Positions 17,064-27,986 of a stretch of 64,000 nucleotides of DNA are shown piece after piece. Under the pieces are notes generated by a model. The model made no database searches. It was not told the DNA's origin and worked only from the letters and a program-made list of their open reading frames with translations. The position numbers were made by a program, and so were the translations under genes. The stretch comes from Tethya wilhelma (lineage: Eukaryota; Porifera; Demospongiae; Tethyida; Tethyidae). The stretch is taken from contig CAXIPT010000001.1 of assembly GCA_964030475.1 (NCBI GenBank), forward strand, positions 17,706,514 to 17,770,513, written 5' to 3'. The first letter of the stretch is position 1. The number at the start of each line of letters is the position of its first letter.

Positions 17064-18354
17064 CCACTGAGTACATGGACTTCCAAGAAGTTCTGTCTAA
17101 TTATGGCAGCCATGAAGGCTCCAAGGGAAAGAACAGATGCTACTCAAGGAGAAAGGCAAGTGCCTACACTTACTTGCAATGCATGCTTGCTGGCGGAGTA
17201 GGAAGCCGATCCAGGGGCACCTGTGTGTGAAATGGAATGTCAATAGTTGTTACAAGATCTTGCAAAATTGATGGTGTATGCGATTGAACTGCTGACAGTG
17301 TAACCCAGCATCAAAATCCTTGCCATTATTATAACAATGGCTTCTTTCGATGGTCTAGAACCAAGAATTGTGGGTGGGAAAAAATAGCTATAATATTACA
17401 GATTATTAAAATTAATAAACCTTACAATAACACATCAAGAACTACCACACCTACACACCTACACACCTACACACCTACACACATACACACACACCCATAC
17501 CCATCTTCCCAGCCACACTGCTGATGATGACAATGGTGCCACTCCCCTGCTCCATCATGTGAGGGAGGACACACTTGGTCATGGAGAGGGTGCCGATGGT
17601 GTTCAGGTCAATGACGGCTTTATCTACCTCAAGGTCCGTCTCTTTCGCCTCGGCTCGCTGTGAGCGACCAGCATTGTTCACCAGGATGTCAATCTACAAG
17701 GCAGTATTAAAGTATGTGTGTGAGTGTCACTCCCACTGAGTACATGAACTTCCAAGAAGTTCTGTCTAATTATGGCAGCCATGAAGGCTCCAAGGGAAAG
17801 AACAGATGCTACTCAAGGAGAAAGGCAAGTGCCTACACTTACTTGCAATGCATGCTTGCTGGCGGAGTAGGAAGCTGACCCAGGGGCACCTGTGTGTGAA
17901 ATGGAATGTCAATAGTTGTTACAAGATCTTGCAAAATTGATGGTGTATGCGATTGAACTGCTGACAGTGTAACCCAGCATCAAAATCCTTGCCATTATTA
18001 TAACAATGGCTTCTTTCGATGGTCTAGAACCAAGAGTTGTGGGCGGAAAAAAATGGCTATAATATTACAGATTATTAAAACCAATAAACCTTACAATAAC
18101 ACATCAAGAACTACCACACCTACACACCTACACACACACACATACCCATCTTCCCAGCCACACTGCTGATGATGACAATGGTGCCACTCCCCTGCTCCAT
18201 CATGTGAGGGAGGACACACTTGGTCATGGAGAGGGTGCCGATGGTGTTCAGGTCAATGACGGCTTTATCTACCTCAAGGTCCGTCTCTTTCGCCTCTGCG
18301 CGCTGTGAGCGACCAGCATTGTTCACCAGGATGTCAATCTACAAGGCAGTATTA

Positions 18355-18397
<43 letters not shown>

Positions 18398-19890
18398 TGT
18401 GTGTGTTCAAAATTTTTGTGGCACAACATTTTCCTAAATTTCATGATCGGATTAAAAATTTTCGTGAATTACAATCTCTGAAATTATTCTGCCAACAATT
18501 ATACGCTTTCTAAATTTGTGGAGAATATTAGTTTTAAAACAGCAAAGACAAGCTTTTCACCACAAACATTTGGAGCTTTATGTGTAGGTGTGTTGATGGT
18601 GTAAAGTTTAGAGTCACAGGGCTAGTATTGTATTTCATAATACTTTTGGTATTGGTATCAAGGAGAAGCATAAAGGAAGTAGAACAATAACTTGTTATGT
18701 TCAACACTTGTGTATCCATGTGCAACAGTAAACCCATAAAGACTGATAAAACCTGTGTACTGAGATAACATTGCTGACTGGTTGGCTGGCAGCATGATTG
18801 ACAAAATTGATGATAGCAGCTTGTAAAGTTTGTCAACTACTAGCCTCTCCTCTGTTGCACAAGAGCACACACACCACACACACACAATGATGTGCTGACT
18901 GTAATGATGCATCCCATGATGAGAGCCAGATGCTACCCAGCTGTCTGAAATGACTTCCTCTCCTAGTACTCACTAGATACACAGAGGGGGCCACACCTTT
19001 TGGTAATCCACAAGGCAACTGGAGTTGCTAGCTAGTCTATCCAGCTAGACCCTTTTCTCACCGCTGCCTAGAAAAAAGGGTCTAGCTCGATAGACTAGCT
19101 GCTAGCTACATCTTGTCACTTCATCAGCACCCAACCTAAGGCCTAGTGACACCATGATATCCTCATATAAAAGTGACTACTAACCTGTCCATATTCCTGC
19201 AATACTTCGACCGCGTAGTCCTTGTGGTGATCAGTGTCAATGAGGTTGAAAGGAAGTACCATGTGCTTCTCTTGGATATCACGCGGTGAGAGCTCTGGAA
19301 GAGAAAGAGAGAGAAATAAAATTCCTCTCAAAAAATTTCTTGGTACATTTTCAGAAGGTCTACCACAACATATTACATAGCTACTTCAAAGGGGTGTTCA
19401 TGTACGTTAAAATGCAAGGAAGGTGCACAATGTTATTGTACTGAAGCCATTCCTATAGCGTGAGATGAAACAATTCTGACTCTTTCAAGTTTTCTTGTGT
19501 AATTTGACCATGATGCAAGGTTGTGCAAAATTGAATACATGGTCATAATTAATTTTGGTAGCTAATGTAAAATTTTGCAGCAGTACCTTTGCATTTCTCC
19601 AGCACTTTTCTCAGCTCTCTCTCCTTCCTTGAAGACAACACCAGCCTCGCTCCACATTTGGCCAAGGCATAGGCAAGGTGGGCACCAATCCCACTGGAAG
19701 CCCCTGTAATCCAGACCACTTTACCTCTCAAACTACTGGCAGGTGTCTTGCCATACTTCTCGTAGAACTTGAGAGTGAGGTCACAGTCGGACCGTAGCAG
19801 CGCTATCACACAGACCACCAGCGTGCACACCACGAGAATAGACAGTAGAGATACTGTGTACAGCACAGTATTGAACAAAAAGTCGAGCAT
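15424..19890 (-). CDS. DHRS7: DHRS7-like short-chain dehydrogenase/reductase, ER membrane type
   Basis: Using one copy of the duplicated pair, exons are 19890-19587, 19294-19185, 18338-18146 (or 17693-17501), 17889-17843 (or 17220-17174), 16660-16526, 16037-15859, 15597-15543 and 15471-15424. They total 357 codons, close to human DHRS7. The N-terminus has a membrane anchor ([18 protein letters not shown]). The Rossmann motif is TGASSGIG, followed by NNAGRS, ISSVAG and the catalytic YSASK. The C-terminus keeps CPGPV and [12 protein letters not shown], which fit the DHRS7 family of NADP-dependent steroid and retinoid reductases. The last 48-base exon gives a short tail ending NLKQK. The start is the ATG at 19890 because upstream in-frame codons lack ATG. 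The gene is convergent with HAP2 (182 bases) and divergent from the first GST gene. Confidence 0.92.
17060..18370 (-). repeat. tandem duplication of two DHRS7 exons with introns
   Basis: A block of about 650 bases (17060-17720) recurs at 17729-18370 with only scattered differences. Each copy holds a 193-base exon (NNAGRS to AGKMG) and a 47-base exon with the catalytic YSASK. The encoded peptides are identical in the stretches read. The two exons together are 240 bases, in phase 0 at both ends, so either copy or both would keep the frame. (CA)n tracts flank the copies. Confidence 0.95.
19025..19106. repeat. inverted repeat (hairpin or miniature transposon) in a DHRS7 intron
   Basis: The left arm contains AGCTAGTCTATCCAGCTAGA then CCCTTTT, and the right arm AAAAGGGTCTAGCT then CGATAGACTAGCT. 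Arms of about 28 bases with a few mismatches flank a loop of about 20 bases. It looks like a degraded miniature inverted-repeat element. Confidence 0.8.
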
Positions 19891-20057
19891 GCTCTTGCGA
19901 GAGGTTTCTAGGTCAATCAAAAAATGAATTTTCTTTGGGAAAGTCCAACAGTTTTTATAATAATACAAGTACAATGGTCGTCAAAATTATTTGCTAGATA
20001 TGGGATAGCAATTAAATGGCAGTGGGTGGAGTTCATGTAATATCAAAAGATCAAAAG

Positions 20058-21142
20058 ATGGCTGGCAATGGTTTGAAATTCTTCTTTGATTCGTTCTCTC
20101 AGCCTTCAAGAGCTGTCCTACTTCTGCTGCATGCCAACAAAGTCCCATATGAGTCCCACCTCATCAAGATTGCCAGTGGTGAGGGAGGGAGTGTGTGATG
20201 GAAGTTTGCTGAGCACTGTGACTTAATTTTTGTTATCGATATTAATTATAGTAATTATTATACTATAATTTATTATTATTTCAGGAGAGAACAGAACTAA
20301 TGAGGAGTTTGGAAGGTTGAATCCAAACAAGCAAGTACCTGCTATCAACGACAATGGCTTCTGTCTATTTGAAAGGTGGGCGGGGAATCAGTGATACAGG
20401 AATGATACTATTATCTTTTATTCCCTTGTGCAGTGCTGCGATCATGAAGTACCTGGTGATGCAGTACAAGTTGCCCAGTCACTGGTACCCTCTAAATGAT
20501 GCCAAGAGACAGGCAAAGATCGACGAGTACCTTCACTGGCATCATGTGTATCTGCGTATGGGAATGGGACGAAGGATATTTGAGATGGTATGTGAATAAC
20601 CCATAATTCTAGACTCAAAACTGCTCTTTCCTTGCTGATGGTTATAGAGCACTTTGCTGCAAATACACTATGCAATTTACAAGCAACTTAGCCATTGTCA
20701 ATCACTTTGTGTTGACATTTCATTTGCTCTTGTATGGCAAAATAACTAAAAACAGTTCCCAGTCTCATTTACAGTGGTGATATCACTTGCAAGTGCTTGA
20801 TCAGTGAATTTCACTCTTTCTACTATTATTGCATGTGATCCTAACTTCTAACCTTGTCTGTTTCTGTTCAATGTCCTTCTTTGTAGGTCCTTCGGCCCAG
20901 ACTGACAGGTCAGCCAGCTGATGAAAAGGTTGTCAACGAGATGAATGCAGTTTTCAAGAAGAGTCAAAAAATCTTAGAAAATCATTTCCTAAAGGACACG
21001 AAGTTCATCAACAGTGAGGAAATCTCCATGCTGAATGGAGGATTGCAAGCAGGAGCTGCAGCCTCACTTGGATGAGGTCCACAAGATGATCTATATGGCA
21101 AGAGACAGAGGAATTTTCAAAGAGTTTAGCTCCAAATTGTAG
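20058..21142 (+). pseudogene. theta-like glutathione S-transferase, broken by an internal deletion (GST copy 1)
   Basis: Exons are 20058-20178, 20285-20375, 20434-20587 and 20887-21142. Residues MAGNGLKFFFDSFSQPSRAV match the GST theta N-terminal domain, including the serine region used for catalysis in that class (SQP). The thioredoxin-like half continues with LNPNKQVPAINDNGF and the helix MKYLVMQYKLPSHWYP. In the last exon the sequence runs normally to EEIS, then jumps. The segment equivalent to the neighbours' ADLQALCE to RLAKW (about 29 codons) is missing and the frame changes, so the open frame stops at 21075. The downstream part, in another frame, clearly continues a GST (EDCKQELQPHLDEVHKM to a stop at 21142). 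It is a pseudogene, a null allele or an assembly error; the rest is well preserved, so the lesion is recent. An in-frame ATG at 20016 also exists, but the paralogues support 20058. Confidence 0.85.
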
Positions 21143-21263
21143 TTCAGTTGGTTGTGGTTAGAGTTATGTATGGTTACACTAAAATGTTGTTAATCACGTA
21201 GGGAGTTTCCCTACGAACCTTGTACCCCCACCGCACTACCGACCCAACCTCAGTGCGTAGACA

Positions 21264-24200
21264 ATGAGTGTGATTGAAACTTTCTGCGATACTATCCCTA
21301 TAGAGAACAGATGGAAACTAGACCAGCAGGTTGACTTTGAACACGATGGTGTCCCCACTCACTTGGGAGCTATAGCTGATGTCATAGATCAATGGGAGGG
21401 ACGTGTATCTGAGGCACTGGGACTGAGTACAGTGGATGTGTCAGCCATCAAAACCAAACACCCAGACAACCTCAACTTGCAATCGTAAGTTTTATGATAA
21501 GCAGTTGTGTGTAAGGGTTGAACAATGTTCCACCTGCTAATATTATGTATTACAGGAGAGAGGCTCTCTATCTTTGGAAAGAGAAGAATGGTTTGGAGGC
21601 AACCTATCGTAACCTGATTGAGGTGTTTCTTAGAGCAGAGAAGACCAGTTGTGCCGAAGGTGTATGCAAAGTACTCAGAACCACTCCAATGACTGGTACG
21701 TGCTAATTTATATATACTTGCAGGTATATTAATAGCAATTAATGAATCTCATGCAGAAAACCCCTTCAGTAGTCAGTCTGTAATGAGTGTGGCTGAGACA
21801 ACAATGGATCATGTCATTGAGGAACAGAGTGTCACAGGAAGGCATTTGGCAAAGAAAAGTGAGTTGCATCATGCCATAGTCTCCATAATTATTATAAATT
21901 AATGGTTGCATCGTCTTGTTGCCTTCATTGTCATTGTGATATGATATTACTGAATTCATGACAACATGGATTATAGGCTATGAAGATGAGAAGAAGGAAT
22001 TACTGAAAGAGAATATGGCTAAGATTAAAAAATCCTTTGGTAGGCTCAAGCGAAAGGTGTTACACTATCTCAATGAAAAGGACGTCAATATGCAGGAGTT
22101 CATTGCATTTGTAAGAGAACAGGTCCCTCCTCAGTGTATTCCACAAGATGCTAAAGAAATCTTCATCATTTTTGAAGTTCTAACTCAGAATCTCCTCTGG
22201 AGCTACCAAGAATACAGGCCTCTCAAAAGTATAGCTGAAGAGTTTGCAAACGAAGACACCAAGGAATTGGTTGATATCTATGAGTGTGAACTAGCTAACT
22301 TCTACGCCACCACCAAACTAACTGACTACATATCTCTATGTCAGGATGGAGATGACATCCTATTGGCTGATCCTGAAGTGCCATTGGCTCCCAATCCCGC
22401 GAAGTACAACAGTGAATATTTTCAAAAGCTGACCATCAAGCTTGGTAGACGAGTTACCAGCAAAACACTCCAGTATGTTGCTGACCTCTGGAAAGCTGTT
22501 TCCAAGTTTTTCATGCTTCCACCACTTGAAGCCTTTCTAGACCGTGTTGTGTCAGGCTCACTGGTCATCAGCTGGATCATCCCTCAGCTGTTTGCCATGC
22601 AGATCAGTGTTAATTCTACAGAAGGTGAGACTAAGGCTTTCTTTAGATCTCACAAGATCATTGAAGTCTACATAGACAACGACTGTTTGTATTATGATTC
22701 TGAAACCTCAACTTATGACATTAAGGTATTATATTTTCCGTACAATTATATTATAGTTAAAAGCAATTTTATGTTGTATGATTGCTGATTTATATACTTT
22801 TCACCTTGCACTATTTAGCTTGATTTGCTTGCAGCTTGTGAAGAGGGAAACTTAGACCAAATTCTTGAACTTCTTGAGAAATTATCAGATTTTGATTTCT
22901 CTCAGGTAAAACTACAAAAAACATATACCTAAATTTGTTTGTACATTCATGCAGGGTCATGAGTGGTCGTACAATCATCAAATATCTGTATACATGCATG
23001 CAGTATGATGAGACACCACTGATAGAAGCTACATACTATGGCACTATTGATATCATTCAAGTGTTACTTCTTTACTTTGATGTTAATGGGAAAACTAAGG
23101 TATATTCTCGTGTGTCTCATGTTGCACAAAACCTGATCATATATATAATAATTATATATAGCAGGAAATTTTGCCTCACTACAAATTTTTGTGGTATTGG
23201 TCATTAAATTCAATTTTTCATAAAATGTTGATCGTTTCAAACAGGAAGCTTATTCACAAACACACATATTTGAAAATTTTGCAGTTCTTTTTTTCATGAT
23301 CAGATCGTGACATCTGTGAAAATTACAAATTATATGAAAATAAATCCCCCCCCCCCTATATAATTTATTATGTTTATAATAAAATGGACACAATATTAAT
23401 TATGACCTTCAGAATTCTATCAAGTCCAAATCTGAGTTCAGAATTCATATAATTATCATGCACCCATGTAGGGTAATGTAACAGCACTGATGATTGCCAG
23501 TAAGATGGGAAGAGCTGATGTTGTGGAACTACTGATAAGCCACAATGCTGACGTTAATGTAAGGACAGAGGTGAGTCTTTTTGTTTGCACAATATGCACA
23601 TGTAGCCTTGTTCCCAGGCTCCCCTTTTATCTTTCACTTGCTTCATTTTCGGAGAAGGAGCCTGGGAACAAGGCTATAAATGCACATTCACAATCTTTAT
23701 GCCTGGAGGTCCCCTACACACACCAGATAAGGGATGTATCAGGGTGATTGAGGGGGTAGAATCGACTTCATGTATGATATAGCTTCGTAACACAATATTA
23801 TTTTCTTGTTAGGGTGGTATGACAGCACTTCTATTTGCCAGTCTGGAGGGAAGAACTGAGGTTGTGGAACTACTGATAAAATACAACGCTGACGTTAATG
23901 CAAGAAATGAGGTGACCATGCACTTACATGAATTTATTTGGATATTGAATACGTATACTCTTATGACACATGCAGGATGGTATGACAGCACTGATGTTTG
24001 CCAGTCAGGAGGGAAAAACTAATGTTGTGGAATTGTTGATAGTACACAATGTTGATGTTAATGCGAGGACAGAGGTATGAGATCACTATATACACTGGTG
24101 AAGATGGGTATACTAATTTTGAAATGTTTCGTACCTTCAGATAGGAAAAAATATTTTCTTGCTTTGAGTATACAAAATTATTTTAATAATCATCCACAGC

Positions 24201-25664
24201 TAATAGACTGAAGTCTTGTCATTTTACATAATTATACTCATGCTTGCATGTACATGTGATTGTGTTCTCAGAGTGGTTGGACAGCACTGATGTTGGCCAG
24301 TCAGGTGGGAAGGACTGATGTTGTGAAACTACTGCTGGAACACAATGCTGATGTTAACACAAGAGAAGAGGTGAAGTAGTGAAATGTGTAGTCGGCAAAT
24401 TCAAGTTTACCCTTAACTTGTGATTGTAACTTAAAATGATATGCTCATCTAGCCTCGTACCCAGGCTCTCTCCTTTGACCTTTCATTCATTATATTATAA
24501 AAATGAGGAGGGATCGAGAGGCCTGGGTGCGAGGCTAGTGCTCATCCAGTAATGTTACAAATATACTACCATAACTAAATCCAACTGTCAGCTAGAAATG
24601 AATATTCAAACATATAGGTAACTTGTACCATAGATATTATAGACTACGTGACGTTACGTAGTCTATAATATCTATGCTTGTACACTCCTTCTACCACAGT
24701 ATTGTTATCTCAATTGTATTCACAGGATGGAGTGACAGCATTGATTCTGGCCAGTCATCAGGGGAGAACAGATGTTGTGAAACTGCTAACAAGACACTTT
24801 GATGTTAATGTTAATGCAAGTACAAAGGTACAGTTTTACCTTATGCTGGACTGACACATGTACATGCATGAATATTAGCGTGCACACAATTAATCTGCAT
24901 ACCAGGATGGATTCACTGCTTTAACACTTGCAACACAAGAAGGAAAGGTTGATTCTGTAAAGACTCTTTTGGAAGCCAATGCTGATCCAAACATCGCGGA
25001 GAATGTAAAAAATTAAGACTGCATTTATTCAGACATTCTAGTACTAAGCTTTGTTCAATAGGGAACCAATTGGACTCCTCTATTTTATGCCTGTAAAAAT
25101 GGCCATGAGGAAATAGTTTCGCTGCTAGTTGAACATGGTGCTAAGGTGGACTACAAAGATATGGTATGACTTTCAATTACAAATATTCTCAGAAAGTTAG
25201 TGCATTAACAATTCTTGTTCATATAGAATGGGATAACAGCCTTGGACACTGCTAGGACATACAACCATACTAAAGTGATTGACCTCCTCACGGTAGCCAT
25301 CATGTCAATGGAACCAACTAGTGAAGAGGAGGTAGCCAAGACTTCACATCCACCAGCTCGGCTCTCTCAAGTATGTTATTTATTATTATTTATTATTATT
25401 ATTATTATTATATATTGCTTTGAGAAATTGTTGTGTGTTCTAAATATCTTTTTTTTTTCTTTCTTTCTTTAGGCAACCAGAGACGCTGTGTTGAGTGCTG
25501 CAATGAACAGTCAGAAGCTGTTTGATAAACAGAAGTCATTGTTCAAGAAAGTTATTGGTGATTTCCTCATCCCAGAAAGAACTCAGAGAGATGCTAGAGT
25601 CAAGCACGCTGCTGGTACTAGAGGAAAAATTACATTTGATCAACTAGTTAATCCTAAATTCTAA
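21264..25664 (+). CDS. Death-domain / unknown domain / ankyrin-repeat protein (ANK gene 1)
   Basis: There are fifteen exons: 21264-21484, 21556-21695, 21757-21858, 21977-22725, 22819-22905, 23004-23099, 23472-23570, 23813-23911, 23976-24074, 24272-24370, 24726-24827, 24906-25004, 25062-25163, 25227-25370 and 25473-25664. Exons 1-2 encode a Death-like domain (HLGAIADVIDQWEGRVSEAL, LGLSTVDVSAIK, LWKEKNGLEATYRNLI). Exon 3 is a linker. The large exon 4 (about 250 residues, from DEKKELLKENMAKIKKSFG) encodes an alpha-helical region with an F-V-R-E-Q-V-P-P motif that I know only as a recurrent, unnamed module in invertebrate Death/NLR-type proteins. Exons 5-14 encode ankyrin repeats, nearly one per exon (TALM-ASQEGRTDVVELL-HNADVN type). 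The final exon is a basic tail. The likely role is adaptor or innate-immune signalling through Death-fold contacts; this is inference. Confidence 0.85.
23603..23675. mobile_element. short inverted-repeat element, TAGCC family
   Basis: The ends are TAGCCTTGTTCCCAGGCTCC and GGAGCCTGGGAACAAGGCTA, exact reverse complements of each other over 20 bases, with about 33 bases between them. ATGCACAT occurs on both sides, which may be a target duplication. It lies in an ankyrin-gene intron. Confidence 0.8.
24449..24538. mobile_element. short inverted-repeat element, TAGCC family
   Basis: The tips CTAGCCTCGTACCCAGGC and GCCTGGGTGCGAGGCTAG are inverted repeats with one mismatch. TGCTCATC flanks both ends, consistent with a target-site duplication of 8-9 bases. 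It lies in an ankyrin-gene intron. Confidence 0.8.
24629..24676. repeat. perfect 21-base inverted repeat (hairpin)
   Basis: The arms 24629-24649 and 24656-24676 (beginning CATAGATATTATAGACTACG) are perfect reverse complements around a six-base loop, GACGTT. The element is intronic in ANK gene 1. Its perfection suggests recent origin or constraint. Confidence 0.9.
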
Positions 25665-26153
25665 TAATTATCATGTTGTTTATTGTGTGCCATATTATAG
25701 TAATTTCAGTTTGTGGTTTGTTGTTATTATAATATGTTTGTAAAATAATTATAAGAGTGTGTAAGTCACATGCTCTTTGTTGAACAGACACAATTAATTT
25801 TTATAGCCCATGATGAGCACTAATCAGCAAATCATATTCATGGCATGGATTTGACGTGGAAAACAAGCTTGCGAGCACAAGCATGCAGGCCAGGTGAAGT
25901 GCATGACCCGCCCTTTGTTTGTGCATCTCGCTAGGTCACTCATTGTGACTTGTACTCCCAGCCTTGTAGAGCTGTGGAGCTACTCCTCAAAAAGGTACCT
26001 TATGCACGTTGAACTGGGACCACTAATCATGTAACAATAATTAGGATGTGGTTAAGTTCAATGTGACGTCACTTGCAAGCCTCTGGCCGGCCGGCTAGCT
26101 ACTAGCTAGACCAGTTGCACTGCACTTTGTACTACCGCTACTAGACAATAATT
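25665..26153. other. intergenic spacer between the two ANK genes
   Basis: This 489-base spacer is AT-rich near the end of ANK gene 1. It contains a relic of a GST first exon (25943-26018) and the promoter of ANK gene 2. GGCCGGCCGGCTAGCTAC repeats lie near 26085-26106. Confidence 0.6.
25943..26018 (+). pseudogene. relic of a GST theta first exon
   Basis: About 75 bases (GTGACTTGTACTCCCAGCC, then GAGCTGTGGAGCTACTCC) nearly match the first exon of the GST gene at 33619, including the SQPCRAVELLL coding region and CACGTTGAACTG. There is no start codon, several bases are lost after CTACTCC, and no second exon follows. It sits directly before ANK gene 2, mirroring the GST gene directly before ANK gene 1. 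Confidence 0.85.
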
Positions 26154-27955
26154 ATGGCGTCTTCTTACTGTGAGAGTGTTCCTGAAGAGAACAGATGGAA
26201 ACTAGATAGACAGATCGATTTTGAGCACATTGGTGTCCCGACTCACTTGGGAGCTATAGCTGATGCCATAGATCAATGGGAGGGGCGTGTATCTGAGGTA
26301 CTGGGACTGAGTACAGTGGAAGTGTCAGCCATCAAAACCAAACACCCAGACAACCTCAACTTGCAGTCGTAGGTTTTATGATAGTGTTGTCTAAAACAGT
26401 GACCAGATAATTATTAATGTTTGGTACTACAGGAGAGAGGCTCTCCATCTTTGGCAGGAGAAGAATGGTTTGGAGGCAACCTATCGTAACCTGATTGGGG
26501 TGTTTCTGAGAGCAGAGAAGACCAGTTATGCTGAAACTGTATGCAGAGTACTGAGAAATACTCTGAAAACTGGTATATAATTATTAAATTAAATGCTGAC
26601 CTGTGTGGCACGTGTATCCACGTACCACACTCTAATACTATTTTGTTGCTGTTCTGCAGCAAATCCTTCCAGTGGTTCTAGTTCTGTTGCAAGAGTGCTT
26701 GAGACATCAGCTGATGATGGTAGTGCTGGAAAAGAGAGTTCAATTGAAGGACAAGCAGTATCACCTAGGAAAAGTGAGCTGTAATTATGGCACGTTTAAA
26801 TATGCATCCATATGGATGTAGATTTATGCACATTGTTATGACTCAGTCATATATATACAGATCTTAGTTAATTAACACATATGTGCCACATTTAGGCTAT
26901 GATGATGAAAAAAAGGAATTGCTAAAGGAAAACATGGCTAAGATTAAAAAATCATTCGGTACACTCAAACAACAAGTACTACATATCTTGAAAAGAAAGC
27001 CTCTTGACATGCAGGAGTTTATTGCATTTGTACGAGAGCAGGTCCCTCCTCAGTGTGTACTAGACGCAAAGGACATCTTCACAATCTTTGAGATCTTGTC
27101 TCGAAATCTCCTCTGGAGTTACCAAGAATACTGGCCTCTCAAAAATATAGCTATAGAGTTTGCAAGCGAAGACACTGAAGAACTGGTATACAGCTATGAG
27201 AGTGAACTAGCTAGCTTTTATGCCACTACCAAACTAGCTGACTATATGACTCTATGTCAAGATGAGAATAGTATCCTATTGGCTGACCCTGAAGTACCAT
27301 TGGCTCCCAATCCCGCAAAGTATAACAGTGAATATTTTCAAATGCTGACCCTCAAGCTTGGTAGACGAGTTACAAATGAAACACTCAAGTACGTTGCTGA
27401 CCTCTGGAAAGATGTTTCCAGGTTTTTTGGACTTCCACCACTTCAAGACTTTCTAGACCGTGTTGTGTCAGGCTCACTGGTCATCAGCTGGATCATCCCT
27501 CAGTTGTTTGCCATGCAGATCAGAGTCAATGCCACAGGAGGTGAGGCTGCAACCTTCTTTAGAGCACATCAGATCATTGAAGTCAAGATAGATGATGACT
27601 GCTTATATCATGCTAAAATCACTACTCAAGGAGCTCAAGAGAAAGACACTAAGGTATTTACATTACAGGATGTCAGTTGATTTTTCAATATCATACACAT
27701 ATCATAGTTCACGGTTTGACTGACTGACTTCTCTGATGTTGAACACTGCAGGGGGGCAATAGAGGGGGGAAGGGGAGGGGTTTGACTTTATATGTATGGG
27801 GAAGTGACAGTATTATTTATGGCTGTGATTTCACCATCACTCACACTATAGCTGGCTTTTCTATCAGCCTGTGCAGAGGGAAACTTGGACCAAGTCTTTG
27901 AACTTCAGGAGAAAATATCTAATTTTGATTTCTCTGAGGTATATACATGCATGTA

Positions 27956-27986
<31 letters not shown>

